Source: JADCRZ01 sp031399065
Lineage (GTDB): Bacteria; Bacteroidota; Bacteroidia; Chitinophagales; Chitinophagaceae
NCBI GenBank assembly: GCA_031399065.1
Contig: JANNOM010000050.1
Span: forward strand, 1-64,000
DNA: 64,000 bases
Direction of reading: 5' to 3'
The notes under the pieces are model-generated. The model was not told the origin of the DNA and made no database searches. It saw only the letters and a program-made list of their open reading frames with translations. The translations under genes were made by a program, and so were the position numbers. Shown piece after piece: positions 27,006-35,815 of this stretch (within the stretch, counting starts at the first letter, position 1; each line of letters starts with the position of its first letter).

Positions 27006-27169
27006 TGGATGCCAAAATGGATGTGCTATATGCAGACGAAAAGCTCACCTGTCAGGGAGAAATTGAATTATCCGAAAGCGTTGAACTTCCCCTGCCTCAT
27101 TGGTGCTTCCCCGACGGCAGCCAGTTTTGCTGCAGCGATCCAACTCACCAGAAGTATGATATTGCTTAA
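26925..27169 (+). pseudogene. Out-of-frame C-terminal part of the CoiA-like protein
   Basis: Reading -1 relative to the upstream frame gives an uninterrupted segment with SFGCYKCDSLFGDFYVMD, a hydrophilic middle and PLPHWCFPDGSQFCCSD, ending at a TAA at 27167-27169. It contains CxxC and Cys/His positions suited to a zinc ribbon. With a -1 shift at the A9 run the full protein would be about 303 residues. The sequence shows no stop between the A9 run and this segment. Confidence 0.65.
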
Positions 27170-27860
27170 TAGAAGATGATAGAAATAAACCAAAAAGCCT
27201 GTAAAATCAGGTGATTTAAAAGCTTTTGATACCATTTGATACTGCTTTTGTCGGGATGACAGGAAGAGAACCTATAATGGAACTCATTACTGGAAAAGTA
27301 TTTCAGTGTCCCAGATTTTTAACTCACTGTTTAACTCACCAAGGACTGAAAAATATTGTTGCACAAAATACGCTTGTAAATTATCTAAAATCAGGGTGCT
27401 TAAAATACTGGTTAAGTGCTGACGGTAAAACGTAAAAAGATCTTTCGTGAAATTATGAAAAATAAGGGTAAGTAATTCGTCCGCCCAAATCTCATTTGAA
27501 GTTCGCAAAATGTTGATACTATAATCTACTCATAATTTTGTTGTTCGTTCGCTACGATGTAATATCCCATTAACCAAAATGGCATCTTTTAAGACATGTG
27601 ATGAATCGGCAGATAATACCTGCATGCTAATAGATTTATCCAACAGAAGAGTTTCAATAAATATATAATTAACTTAAAGCAATTCAATTTAAAAAATAAT
27701 TGATTGGATAAAGAATATTTTTTTCGAAATACATCAAAGTGATTATATTCGGTTTGGAAATTCCCGATCTATGAAACTACCCAAAATTACATTCTTCCCT
27801 CTGATTTCCTGAATGCACCTTTCATGTTTCTTATTGCTGTTTAAATTAATACGAGATAAA
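27170..27860. other. Long AT-rich intergenic region in the island
   Basis: About 690 bp. Short frames exist on both strands (27226-27435 plus, 27287-27508 minus) but overlap each other and show no recognisable protein pattern. No repeat or RNA gene was recognised. Confidence 0.45.
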
Positions 27861-28631
27861 ATGGAATTTAACTTTATCGAAAAAGACGCGATCGGTTTCC
27901 TGGGCCTGATGGCCATCGCTTTCAAAAACTTCGATACCCAGTTCAAGCATGTGGATGGCGAAATGACGCACACAAAAGGCTTAAATATTTTCGCAGCTAT
28001 TATCGATAACACTGATGGTTCAATTATAGGTCAGCAACAAAACCGGATCCATGAATTTTGTAATCCAATGCTTCATGCCGAGCAGCTCACCTTAAAACAA
28101 GCCGTCGATCTGCTCCACGATAAAAGGCCAAGAAACCCTCAAGCTACATCCGTAGAAAACTATTACAGGAAATACCTTTTCAATCAGCCAGACACCGTTG
28201 GCAACTTCGATGTGGGCGCAACCATCTATACCACTCTGGAACCTTGCCCATTTTGCACAGCTGCCTTACTGGTTAATCGTATGAAAAGGATTGTATATAT
28301 CATGCCCGATGGAAAGTATGGTCATTCATTCAGCAACTTGAAAAATGACTATTATAAAAGCTATGACATTACTTACGCAAAGCTGGAAACAGGCAGTCTC
28401 TCGGTGAGCGAACTTGCCAGCTTTGCCGACAAACAATACAAAATATTAATGGATTATGTCGTAAATCATCTGGAGATGAACGCCACGCTTTACCTGGACG
28501 AGCAAAAGCATTTTCTGGAATCATGCCGAGAGACATTTTTGGGCTTTTCACATAATAGTCTGGTCACCACTGGCAACGCCAAAATTAGGAATGCAAAAAC
28601 ACTGAACGACTTTAAGCAAAAAGCCCGCTAA
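27861..28631 (+). CDS. Nucleoside/nucleotide deaminase-fold protein (zinc-dependent)
   Basis: 256 residues from the ATG at 27861, preceded by GAGATAAA; an upstream in-frame ATG would add a hydrophobic leader that fits no family. The zinc site of the CMP/dCMP deaminase fold is complete: HAE at 72-74 and EPCPFC (PCxxC at 128-132), preceded by the TTLE strand. A ~40-residue insertion lies between the two motifs, and a long C-terminal helical tail (~170-256) is unlike simple cytidine or guanine deaminases. It should hydrolytically deaminate a base or nucleoside; substrate unknown. Cytosolic. It lies in the mobile island ahead of two exported enzymes related to C-N hydrolysis. Confidence 0.8.
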   Translation: MEFNFIEKDAIGFLGLMAIAFKNFDTQFKHVDGEMTHTKGLNIFAAIIDNTDGSIIGQQQNRIHEFCNPMLHAEQLTLKQAVDLLHDKRPRNPQATSVENYYRKYLFNQPDTVGNFDVGATIYTTLEPCPFCTAALLVNRMKRIVYIMPDGKYGHSFSNLKNDYYKSYDITYAKLETGSLSVSELASFADKQYKILMDYVVNHLEMNATLYLDEQKHFLESCRETFLGFSHNSLVTTGNAKIRNAKTLNDFKQKAR

Positions 28632-28724
28632 GGTTACAGCTTGGTGATTCATCCTTCTATTCCTTGTCTGAAATGTTATGGACTTATGGCCTAGTAATAA
28701 TTATTAAACCACTCCCGCTTTTTT

Positions 28725-29423
28725 ATGAAAAAAATTTTACTGATTGTAAATCTACTTCCATCTATTGTTTTTTCCCAAACGATCGATACTAGCTTTTGGG
28801 ATAGATCCATTAATCAGGTACTTGATTTAGCCAACCACGGTCAACCAACAGTTTCCGGCGGATCCCTGTCCTTTGCAGCGGCAACTTTGGCAACTAGTAT
28901 GATTATTTTTTCTGTTGAATTGAGCCGAAAGAAAGTAAAAGACTCGTCCCTCAAAAAAGAGTTGGCGGCTTTCAGTTTCCTATTGATTGCTCATCAGGAT
29001 TCATTGGAGGAATTGGGCAATGCAGATGCTCAAATTTTTAACGCGTATTTGCAAGCCAGGAAACTGCCTGACTCTACAATTGCTCTCCGTAAAATCAAGA
29101 CGCAGTTAATCCAGAATACATTAAAAGTGGCTGCTGAATCACCTTTAGTTGGAATAGAGATAATTAACAAAATCTTGAAGGTGTGCGAAAACATTTATCC
29201 ACGCTGTCACTTTAGTGTCCTCAGTGATCTAGGTGCAGGAATTTTGTATTTGAGAGGAACGGTAGAGGCGCTTAATCTTTTTGTTCAGGCAAACAGTCAT
29301 TATTTAAGACCAGAACACAAAGAACGCGTTTCTAACCGCTCTAAAATAATTAGTGCTTACGCAATTCATAGGGCACTTCATTTACAACTTTTACTCCAGC
29401 AAAATATTTCTGATCACCATTAA
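28725..29423 (+). CDS. Exported cyclodeaminase/cyclohydrolase-like protein (FTCD-C fold)
   Basis: 232 residues with a signal peptide ending near VFSQ. The mature protein begins with SFWDRSINQVLDLANHGQPT and VSGGSLSFAAATLATSMI, matching the start of formimidoyl-THF cyclodeaminase proteins, where PTPGGGSV...A precedes long helices. Length fits a single FTCD-C domain. The glycine-rich loop is altered (VSGGS for PGGGS). Members usually work in the cytosol on folate; an exported version is unusual. It is followed 7 bp later by the exported amidohydrolase, so the two are probably co-expressed and act on one extracytoplasmic substrate. Confidence 0.72.
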   Translation: MKKILLIVNLLPSIVFSQTIDTSFWDRSINQVLDLANHGQPTVSGGSLSFAAATLATSMIIFSVELSRKKVKDSSLKKELAAFSFLLIAHQDSLEELGNADAQIFNAYLQARKLPDSTIALRKIKTQLIQNTLKVAAESPLVGIEIINKILKVCENIYPRCHFSVLSDLGAGILYLRGTVEALNLFVQANSHYLRPEHKERVSNRSKIISAYAIHRALHLQLLLQQNISDHH

Positions 29424-29430
29424 ATCGTTC

Positions 29431-31509
29431 ATGTATATGAAATGGCAAATATCCCTTTACTTGACAATAATATCAATCTTATTTTCTGCCAGCAGTCGCG
29501 GACAGTCGCCCGCCATCCTGGATTTACTGATTAAAAACACCCTCCTCATTGATGTAGTCAATAAAAAAACTATCCCTCACCAATATATCGGGATTCGCGG
29601 CCGAAGAATTGTATCCATTTCTTCTACTGCCCCTCGAATGAAAGCAAAACGAATCATTGATGGAACCAACAAAGCAATATTGCCCGGGTTTATCAATACC
29701 CACACTCACCTGTGGCAGCATATATGCAAGTCGTGTATTCCACAAGGCTCATTACAAAAATGGATAAGTATTTACCGGGTTGTGCATTATCTGCAACCGG
29801 AAGAATTAAGAAAGGTAGTGCTGGCCGCCAGCAATGAAGCATTACTCACAGGTATCACTACCGTATCAGATTATGCTTCCCTCTCCTTTAATGAATATGG
29901 CTTCGGAGTAAATGCCCAGGCTATACACGATGCAGGAATAGGTGGAGTCGTAATTTGGCATAATCCCTCCATCTTTCTCCCTGACCGGATCAAAATAGAA
30001 GAAATAAGGCGATATCAGGCAAAATTTAATCGGCAATTAAATATATGGATGGGAGCTGGCCCCCTCTCATTTCACTCCCTCTCTCAAGTATATTCCGGCA
30101 TTCAACTGGCAGATTCGTTGAACCTTTCACTTTCAGAACATACTATGGAAAACAATCAGGAACAAAAGGACCTATATGACATGTTGCAGAAATACATAGC
30201 AAATTACGGATCCCTTCTTACATCCGACGATCAGCTTTTTTTTAAGACATTGCTCCAAAATGCAAAGCGCCCTTCAGATAATGACGCTTTCCAGGCACTT
30301 TTGGAAAGCGCGAAAGGAATTTTGGACACAGATCAACGGTTGATTTCAGAAGGTACAGCAGTTTATAAACCTCTAACCGAATCGGAAAAGAATATAATAG
30401 GGGTCTTGCCTGCTAAACGAAATATTTCACCGCTCGAAATTCTGAATCACTGGAAAGCCCTGCCGCATTTTTTATCAATTCATAGCGTTTGGCCGCAAGC
30501 GGCAGATATCGCCATTATGAAGCAACAAAAAGTGGCTATCTCTCACAACCCAGAATCCAATCTTTACCTCACCTCTGGTTTGGCTCCCATCCAGGAATAT
30601 TTTCGTTCGGGATTGACCGTATCTCTAGGCACCGACGGAGCGGCAAGCAATGACGGAATCGATTTCTTTTCGGCTATGCGATCGATGTGGAACATAGCTA
30701 AAATAAAATCTATGAATACAGACGTTTCAAGAAACTTGGATGAATGGACTGTCTTGCAAACCGCTACAATCTCTGGAGCGAAGTCATTAAAAATTGATAG
30801 TCTGACAGGATCTATTGAGATTGGCAAAGAAGCGGATTTGATACTGATCGCACTTGACGAATTAGGATTAGCCCCCGTACAACCACTTTTTATAGACGGC
30901 AAAATTTCGACTGCTTCTAATTTGCCAGCCGTATTGATTTACAGCGCAAGTCCCCGGAATGTAAAATATGTAATTTCAGATGGTACCCTATTGGTAAATG
31001 ATGGAAAACTAACAAGGTATAATGAGCATGTCTTGGCAAAAGATTTAACCCACATTGCCCGCGTCTCAGGAAAGCGAAAAGAAATAGGGCAAACCTGGAA
31101 AACACGCTATAGTATTCAAAATAGCAAAACACCATATTGGTATCGATACCGGTCGGTCAGAATTATTGACTCCATCGATATTCAAATTACCAACAGCACC
31201 AAAACACTCACCAAATTAACGATCGCCGCATCCGGCACAACATTTGGAGGAGGCAGTCCCTACATGATAGACTCTGCCGTTCTACGCCGTTATCCTACCA
31301 AACCTAATCCAGTTAGCTTTTTGGAAACTATTACATTAACTCCCGGGCAACATATCGAGATTAAAAAAGGGAAAGGGAGGCAAGGGCCCGAAAATAATTC
31401 CGTTCCTAAACCATTTCATATTACTATCAACGGCATCTCTAAAGAATATCCATTTCAAAATGAACAGCTGCTTGTGTTAGCTGAATCGTTACATAACACA
31501 ATCAGGTGA
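29431..31509 (+). CDS. Exported amidohydrolase (AtzB/SAH-deaminase-like)
   Basis: 692 residues from 29431 (a second ATG at 29437 also possible); the longer frame upstream would overlap the previous gene. A signal peptide is followed by the metal-dependent hydrolase core: HTH at 91-93, a His in SEHTMEN, IHSVWP, SHNPESN and LGTDGAASND, the set of zinc ligands and Asp seen in 5'-methylthioadenosine/S-adenosylhomocysteine deaminases and triazine hydrolases. The C-terminal ~130 residues form an extra domain. It should hydrolyse a C-N or C-halogen bond of a ring compound in the periplasm. GTG start of the next small gene overlaps its stop. Confidence 0.85.
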   Translation: MYMKWQISLYLTIISILFSASSRGQSPAILDLLIKNTLLIDVVNKKTIPHQYIGIRGRRIVSISSTAPRMKAKRIIDGTNKAILPGFINTHTHLWQHICKSCIPQGSLQKWISIYRVVHYLQPEELRKVVLAASNEALLTGITTVSDYASLSFNEYGFGVNAQAIHDAGIGGVVIWHNPSIFLPDRIKIEEIRRYQAKFNRQLNIWMGAGPLSFHSLSQVYSGIQLADSLNLSLSEHTMENNQEQKDLYDMLQKYIANYGSLLTSDDQLFFKTLLQNAKRPSDNDAFQALLESAKGILDTDQRLISEGTAVYKPLTESEKNIIGVLPAKRNISPLEILNHWKALPHFLSIHSVWPQAADIAIMKQQKVAISHNPESNLYLTSGLAPIQEYFRSGLTVSLGTDGAASNDGIDFFSAMRSMWNIAKIKSMNTDVSRNLDEWTVLQTATISGAKSLKIDSLTGSIEIGKEADLILIALDELGLAPVQPLFIDGKISTASNLPAVLIYSASPRNVKYVISDGTLLVNDGKLTRYNEHVLAKDLTHIARVSGKRKEIGQTWKTRYSIQNSKTPYWYRYRSVRIIDSIDIQITNSTKTLTKLTIAASGTTFGGGSPYMIDSAVLRRYPTKPNPVSFLETITLTPGQHIEIKKGKGRQGPENNSVPKPFHITINGISKEYPFQNEQLLVLAESLHNTIR

Positions 31510-31736
31510 TTGAGGTCTTACTTAAAATCATGGCCAGACGCTTCGGAATGCACCTCCGGCATCTACCGGAAGACCAAGTAATCGCTTTCAAAGCCTCCAC
31601 AAAAAATTGCAAAAGATCACTTATTAAATATTTGAACGAAAATGGTAGGACTTACACCGATTCCCAATCCCGACCAGAAATTTTCATTATAAATCCATTG
31701 TTTTCCCAATCGGGTGGGCTCCCAACCAATTTATAG
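31506..31736 (+). CDS. Small protein overlapping the amidohydrolase end
   Basis: 76 residues from a GTG at 31506 that overlaps the amidohydrolase stop (GTGA), consistent with translational coupling. The sequence is basic in the first half (MARRFGMHLRHL, NCKRSLIKYL) and has no membrane segment. No family recognised. The coupling supports that it is real; ending at 31736 leaves a 64-bp gap to the convergent gene. Confidence 0.5.
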   Translation: MIEVLLKIMARRFGMHLRHLPEDQVIAFKASTKNCKRSLIKYLNENGRTYTDSQSRPEIFIINPLFSQSGGLPTNL

Positions 31737-31800
31737 CGGATCTAAAGGAAGTTTGCAAGTTCCAAGTTGTCATTGATCTCGAATCTTATCTAATCATCCT

Positions 31801-32481
31801 TTATTGAATTTGCTGCAATGGTGGAACAGGTGCAACCTCTTTGACAATATCTCCAATGTAAGTTTTAGTCAATTCCAAAAAATCATATAAGAATTGTATC
31901 TCACGTATATGAAAATCAAATGTTTCACTATCAATAGATATTGCATAAGAGGATAAAAAATCTATTTTGGCTTGTCTTTTTTCAGTGTTATTAGGAATGC
32001 TACTGTTATTATGAACAATTAAGTTTCTTATTTCTCTAAATCTTTCTATTTGAATCCATGTAACTTTATTTTGATCCGCATTTTGAATGTTATGAACCAG
32101 ATCTAAATATTTTCTGTATTTATCGGTAACACTACCCTTTTTGGAAATATCTTTTATTTTGATTCTTGATGGTAAATTTTTTTCTAGTGTGTTTGCTAAA
32201 CTAGTGAGTTGAGATTCAAATGATGAATATGCTAAAGTGAACATAGAATGAATAAGCATATATCTATACCATAACTCTATATTATAGAATTCATTTAAGG
32301 TGGTATCGCCAAACTTCTCCACAAACTCGGGGTAGGTATGAGCAACAACTAATTTCAATAATTCATCATATCTCTCAGCCCGGTATTTTTCCGAATTATT
32401 AAAAACATCTTTTAGATAATTAAGTTTGACGCAGAACCTAATGTAATTTAGGCGAACATCTTCTCTAAAATCTCCAGCCAT
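31801..32481 (-). CDS. HEPN-like protein (candidate ribonuclease)
   Basis: 226 residues, all-helical in composition, no signal peptide. It contains FREIRNLIVHNN, in which Arg152 and His157 form the R-x4-H motif typical of HEPN ribonucleases of toxin-antitoxin, abortive-infection and CRISPR-linked systems. The rest (helices around 60-100 and 120-150) fits the HEPN bundle order, including LLIHSMF/FESQLT upstream. It is the last gene of a minus-strand block in the island. Function as an RNase is inference from motif and context. Confidence 0.6.
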   Translation of the reverse strand: MAGDFREDVRLNYIRFCVKLNYLKDVFNNSEKYRAERYDELLKLVVAHTYPEFVEKFGDTTLNEFYNIELWYRYMLIHSMFTLAYSSFESQLTSLANTLEKNLPSRIKIKDISKKGSVTDKYRKYLDLVHNIQNADQNKVTWIQIERFREIRNLIVHNNSSIPNNTEKRQAKIDFLSSYAISIDSETFDFHIREIQFLYDFLELTKTYIGDIVKEVAPVPPLQQIQ

Positions 32482-32692
32482 AATAGCTAAATTAAATAAT
32501 ATTGTTAACCTATAACTGATTAGATCATCAAAAGTTTTGAATTAATTTATCATCATAAATCAATAAAATCAAACAACGTTTAACTACACTGCATAACAAA
32601 TCAGCACCGATTTGTTTTCCGTTAATTCATATAAGTAGCTGTAAATTTAAAAGGACCTTTTATCTGTATTTTTCAAGGTCGTATTTTATAGT

Positions 32693-33346
32693 CTAAGTTC
32701 CCGCCCATTTCCTTAACCGTTCCGACTCATTCAAACCAATTCTTGAAAGTTGATGTGCATGAGCGACCGCAATTCTATGCGCATGAGCGTCTTTTAAATC
32801 ACATACCCATTCAAACTTTTCGTTATGTGTAGATGTGAATTGATACTTTCCATTTTCTAAATTTGCGATAATACTATCATTTCCCGCGGTCGGCTGAAAT
32901 TTAATAGTTCTGATTTCAAATGCGTCCTTAGGAATCTTGAGCCTTACATACGAATCACTTTTTTCAACAACTAGTTGAAATTTTTGATCCGTAACGATTT
33001 GCAATGGCAAAAAAATGAATTTTCTCGTTTCTTTAACTCTGGTACTATCACATTTGGCTTGGATGCATAAAAAACATGAGCCCTCAACTTGCTTTATAAT
33101 CGCTCCTAATGATAATTTAGGTGCATTTGCCGGTTGCTTTAAGTTACTCTTATGATGCGTAAGAATTGAAAATTCGCTATCTTTTTTAACGCTTCCTCCC
33201 TCGAAAAAAGAAGACCCATTTTTATTAAAAGTATCTAGAAAATTATTAACGGGATGGGTGCCTAAATCCCCATAACCTTTTTCAGCCCAATATGCACTCA
33301 ATACAGATTTGAAACCGTTACTACTCAGTCTTTTAGAAATGCATTG
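32693..33346 (-). pseudogene. Frame-interrupted gene, C-terminal 200 aa intact
   Basis: An open frame from a TTG near 33301 (extendable back to a stop at 33347) gives ~200 residues including VEGSCFLCIQAKCDSTR and a C-terminal DLKDAHAHRIAVAHAHQLSRIGLNESERLRKW. Just upstream, in another frame, the minus strand reads NVKSWIDNNTFSIAGRIS and DNAFLKD before a stop, and this seems to be the preceding part of the same protein. The two frames meet at an AAAA run near 33335, so a frameshift and 5' loss have likely inactivated the gene. A receiver-like upstream domain is possible, not shown. Confidence 0.5.
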
Positions 33347-33549
33347 TCAATGATAACATCTTTATTTGAAATTCTACCAGCGATTGAAAAAGTATTATTG
33401 TCTATCCAGGACTTTACATTTTCTAACGAAACGGTTGAAATTAAACGTTAAGCAGGTGAGTACTTAGACAGTACTTATTTAAAGTTAATCAATTCCTTAT
33501 AATCGATGCCAAAATAGCTCCTATATTGGCACGAATGCCTGTCAGCCTA

Positions 33550-34200
33550 CTATTGTATAAAATGTTCGACGAGATCATTCAACTCTGCTTGCACTTCTTG
33601 CAAAGCGGTAATCGAATGCTTCAGCGTGCTTTCCAACTGGCGGATTTTGAAATCATCGCCCGGATACTTTCCAAACACTTTTTTGGACTTTTTATCACGA
33701 ACTGGAAGATCATCAAAGTAAGGTAGCACCGATTGGAGCTTGGTTGCGACCTTTTCCGTGGATAGTTTTAATCGGTTGGCCTGCAGTCGAATATGATACT
33801 TTGTATCCTGTTGGTTTTCCAGCGATACGATAAAGTCCGTGATATAACTCAAAAACACCTCAATCTTCGAGATCATATCGTGGCCCAATAAACGCGAATT
33901 CCCCTCAATAATATACTTGATCGTCATGCCATCGAGGCCCATCTTTTCAGCAAATTGCGACGCACCGCGCGGACCAACGAGCTTGGCCAGCACCGGCTGC
34001 ATCCGCGCGATCTTTTTCGCCTGTTCCTGATCCAGTAATTGATCAATCTCCAATATTCTTTGCGGACTGGGGCGCCCTTCTCCAAAATAGACTTCCACCT
34101 CTTCGGGTGTGAGCCCTATCTTAAACGCCAGGAAAGGACGTTCCAACATATCCTTTTTGATACGAGCCCATTTTTGTGCATGTTGACCGTTCGCTGCCAT
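33550..34200 (-). CDS. Hypothetical protein with HTH-like segment
   Basis: 216 residues without signal or membrane segment. Residues ~85-120 (QFAEKMGLDGMTIKYIIEGNSRLL) look like an XRE-type helix-turn-helix: a helix-turn-helix core with spaced small and hydrophobic residues. The second half is charged and helical, suited to a coiled coil (VAELNDLVEHF end). It sits between the PIN-like/zincin genes and the broken gene, on the same strand. It may be the regulator of this cassette. Function is otherwise unknown. Confidence 0.55.
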   Translation of the reverse strand: MAANGQHAQKWARIKKDMLERPFLAFKIGLTPEEVEVYFGEGRPSPQRILEIDQLLDQEQAKKIARMQPVLAKLVGPRGASQFAEKMGLDGMTIKYIIEGNSRLLGHDMISKIEVFLSYITDFIVSLENQQDTKYHIRLQANRLKLSTEKVATKLQSVLPYFDDLPVRDKKSKKVFGKYPGDDFKIRQLESTLKHSITALQEVQAELNDLVEHFIQ

Positions 34201-34279
34201 AGAATTTTTATTATATTCTTTCTCTGATACTGAAGAAGGCAGCCGTGTTCCGGGCCAGCCAGTTAAACAAGGGAATAAG

Positions 34280-35272
34280 TTATCCTAATATAGGTGATAT
34301 GATTAACACTAGACCTCCCCATTTATCTTCATGTGCAAGACGGATCAACCAATCAAATGCCTTCCAATATCTTCCCGTCCAAGATTCGCTTCTGATCTCT
34401 TCCACTTCTTGTTGAAAATCAAAATATTTTTTTAGCTCCAGATCCATCCCGAAAATAGTAATACACTTATCAACTATCTGACCACGTTCCCTGTAATTTA
34501 ATTGCTTAACAAAATCAGATTGATCCTTCTTACACAAAATATATAATCGACTATCCTCTGTATTTAAAACACACAATTGGTTGAAATAATTTAGATATTC
34601 TGTGTTTGTATGATAAGAAATTGAATCTTCATCTTTAACGTCTACAATAGTTGAACGCACCTCCGGTTCTCTAATAATATCATTCCATAGGTTTGCGAAA
34701 AAATGCAGAAAATTTGATTCAGAATCAAGCCCAATATTAGGGAGCACACTCAAAAGTCCCTTAGCATTCACTACTTTTGTAGTTATGTCAAGAAGTTGAT
34801 ACATAGCTTTCGTCTTTTTCATTATTGATTCATCTTCCGTCACAAAATAGTCGCAGAATTGACCATAGTAGGAATGTAAGGAATCGTTAAATAAATTTAT
34901 GAAATTATTTTTCTGCTTTATTTTGTCTTTATCTATACCGAACATATCCAGCATTAGGTAGCATTGCTGATAAAAGTTGTAATAAGGAATTTTACTGCCT
35001 TTATTTCCTTGTAAAGTATTAGCTACAAAATCTAAATAGGATTCTTTAAAAGCACTTTCCTCGAAAGCCTTGTTTAGTTCCACTTCGCCGTCTAAGGAAA
35101 ATCGACCAGCATTAAAGTTTTCATAAATAATTTTTCTTAAAGTTTTATATGTTTCATGGTTGGTGTACATATCTAAGGAAAACTCCAAAAATCGTTTCCC
35201 CATTTCGGCAACATTGCCTCTATCGCTTTCTGGGAACATGGTATTGAACATCTCTATTTGATCGGCAGACAA
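34280..35272 (-). CDS. Hypothetical protein, probable C-terminal part of the PIN-like protein
   Basis: 330 residues from TTG at 35272, with no ribosome site of note. It lies four bases after the PIN-like frame ends, separated by a ten-A homopolymer (35280-35289). Removing one A would join both frames without a stop: ...EEKIKK, then NKSLSADQIEM. The protein is mixed helical/charged with no recognised domain. Either it is the second part of one ~470-residue protein split by an indel, or expressed by slippage on the A10 run. Confidence 0.6.
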   Translation of the reverse strand: MSADQIEMFNTMFPESDRGNVAEMGKRFLEFSLDMYTNHETYKTLRKIIYENFNAGRFSLDGEVELNKAFEESAFKESYLDFVANTLQGNKGSKIPYYNFYQQCYLMLDMFGIDKDKIKQKNNFINLFNDSLHSYYGQFCDYFVTEDESIMKKTKAMYQLLDITTKVVNAKGLLSVLPNIGLDSESNFLHFFANLWNDIIREPEVRSTIVDVKDEDSISYHTNTEYLNYFNQLCVLNTEDSRLYILCKKDQSDFVKQLNYRERGQIVDKCITIFGMDLELKKYFDFQQEVEEIRSESWTGRYWKAFDWLIRLAHEDKWGGLVLIISPILG

Positions 35273-35276
35273 TGAT

Positions 35277-35702
35277 TTATTTTTTTTTTATCTTCTCCTC
35301 TATCTCATTTGAAATCCAAGAATTATTAGTATTCTCGCTTGTAACTGATAATAAACTATCATTTCCTTTAATCATTGGTAGATATTCAGCAATTGCTGAC
35401 AAGTCCTGTCCGTCAGCTTCATCATCAAACACTGTTTTTGGAGTTGCCAAATAGAAAGTGGTTTTACCTTCTATTCCATGATAAGACAAATAATTATCCA
35501 TAACAAAAGACTCCATAAAATGAAAATCTTCCATTTTCTTATCTGTCTTATCTTTTCGCTTGTCGCGAATATGGGCGGGAGAAAATACGAATGATAAATT
35601 TCCCCTATACAATTTTATTGCTTCTTCCAATTTTGAAAAGTCCCCTTCTATTGGCTGTTTTAAGTAAGAAAAGATATTTGTATCGAAATAGAGTCTTGTC
35701 AT
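35277..35702 (-). CDS. PIN-domain-like protein (candidate nuclease), frame ends at A10 run
   Basis: 141 residues. The start MTRLYFDTNIFSYL carries the Asp-Thr-Asn of the PIN active site (Asp7), followed by the VFSPAHIRDK segment seen in a PIN-like subgroup and acidic residues further on (VFDDEADGQDLSAIAEYL). PIN nucleases cleave RNA and are common as toxins and defence effectors. The frame stops right after an A10 run, and the protein likely continues into 34280-35272. The upstream neighbour on the same strand is the HExxH protein (114 bp away). Confidence 0.6.
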   Translation of the reverse strand: MTRLYFDTNIFSYLKQPIEGDFSKLEEAIKLYRGNLSFVFSPAHIRDKRKDKTDKKMEDFHFMESFVMDNYLSYHGIEGKTTFYLATPKTVFDDEADGQDLSAIAEYLPMIKGNDSLLSVTSENTNNSWISNEIEEKIKKK

Positions 35703-35815
35703 AATTTATTAATACTAATAAATATAAGTCTTTCATCAATGCATATCAACAGACCGAATGACTTCTTCATTATTTTAAATTAAAAATGACGGAGATACGA
35801 GATGCATATTGGCTT

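Noticed and set aside
27226..27435. Small ORF in the island gap
   Set aside because: Overlaps an opposite-strand frame of similar length, and neither shows protein-like features.
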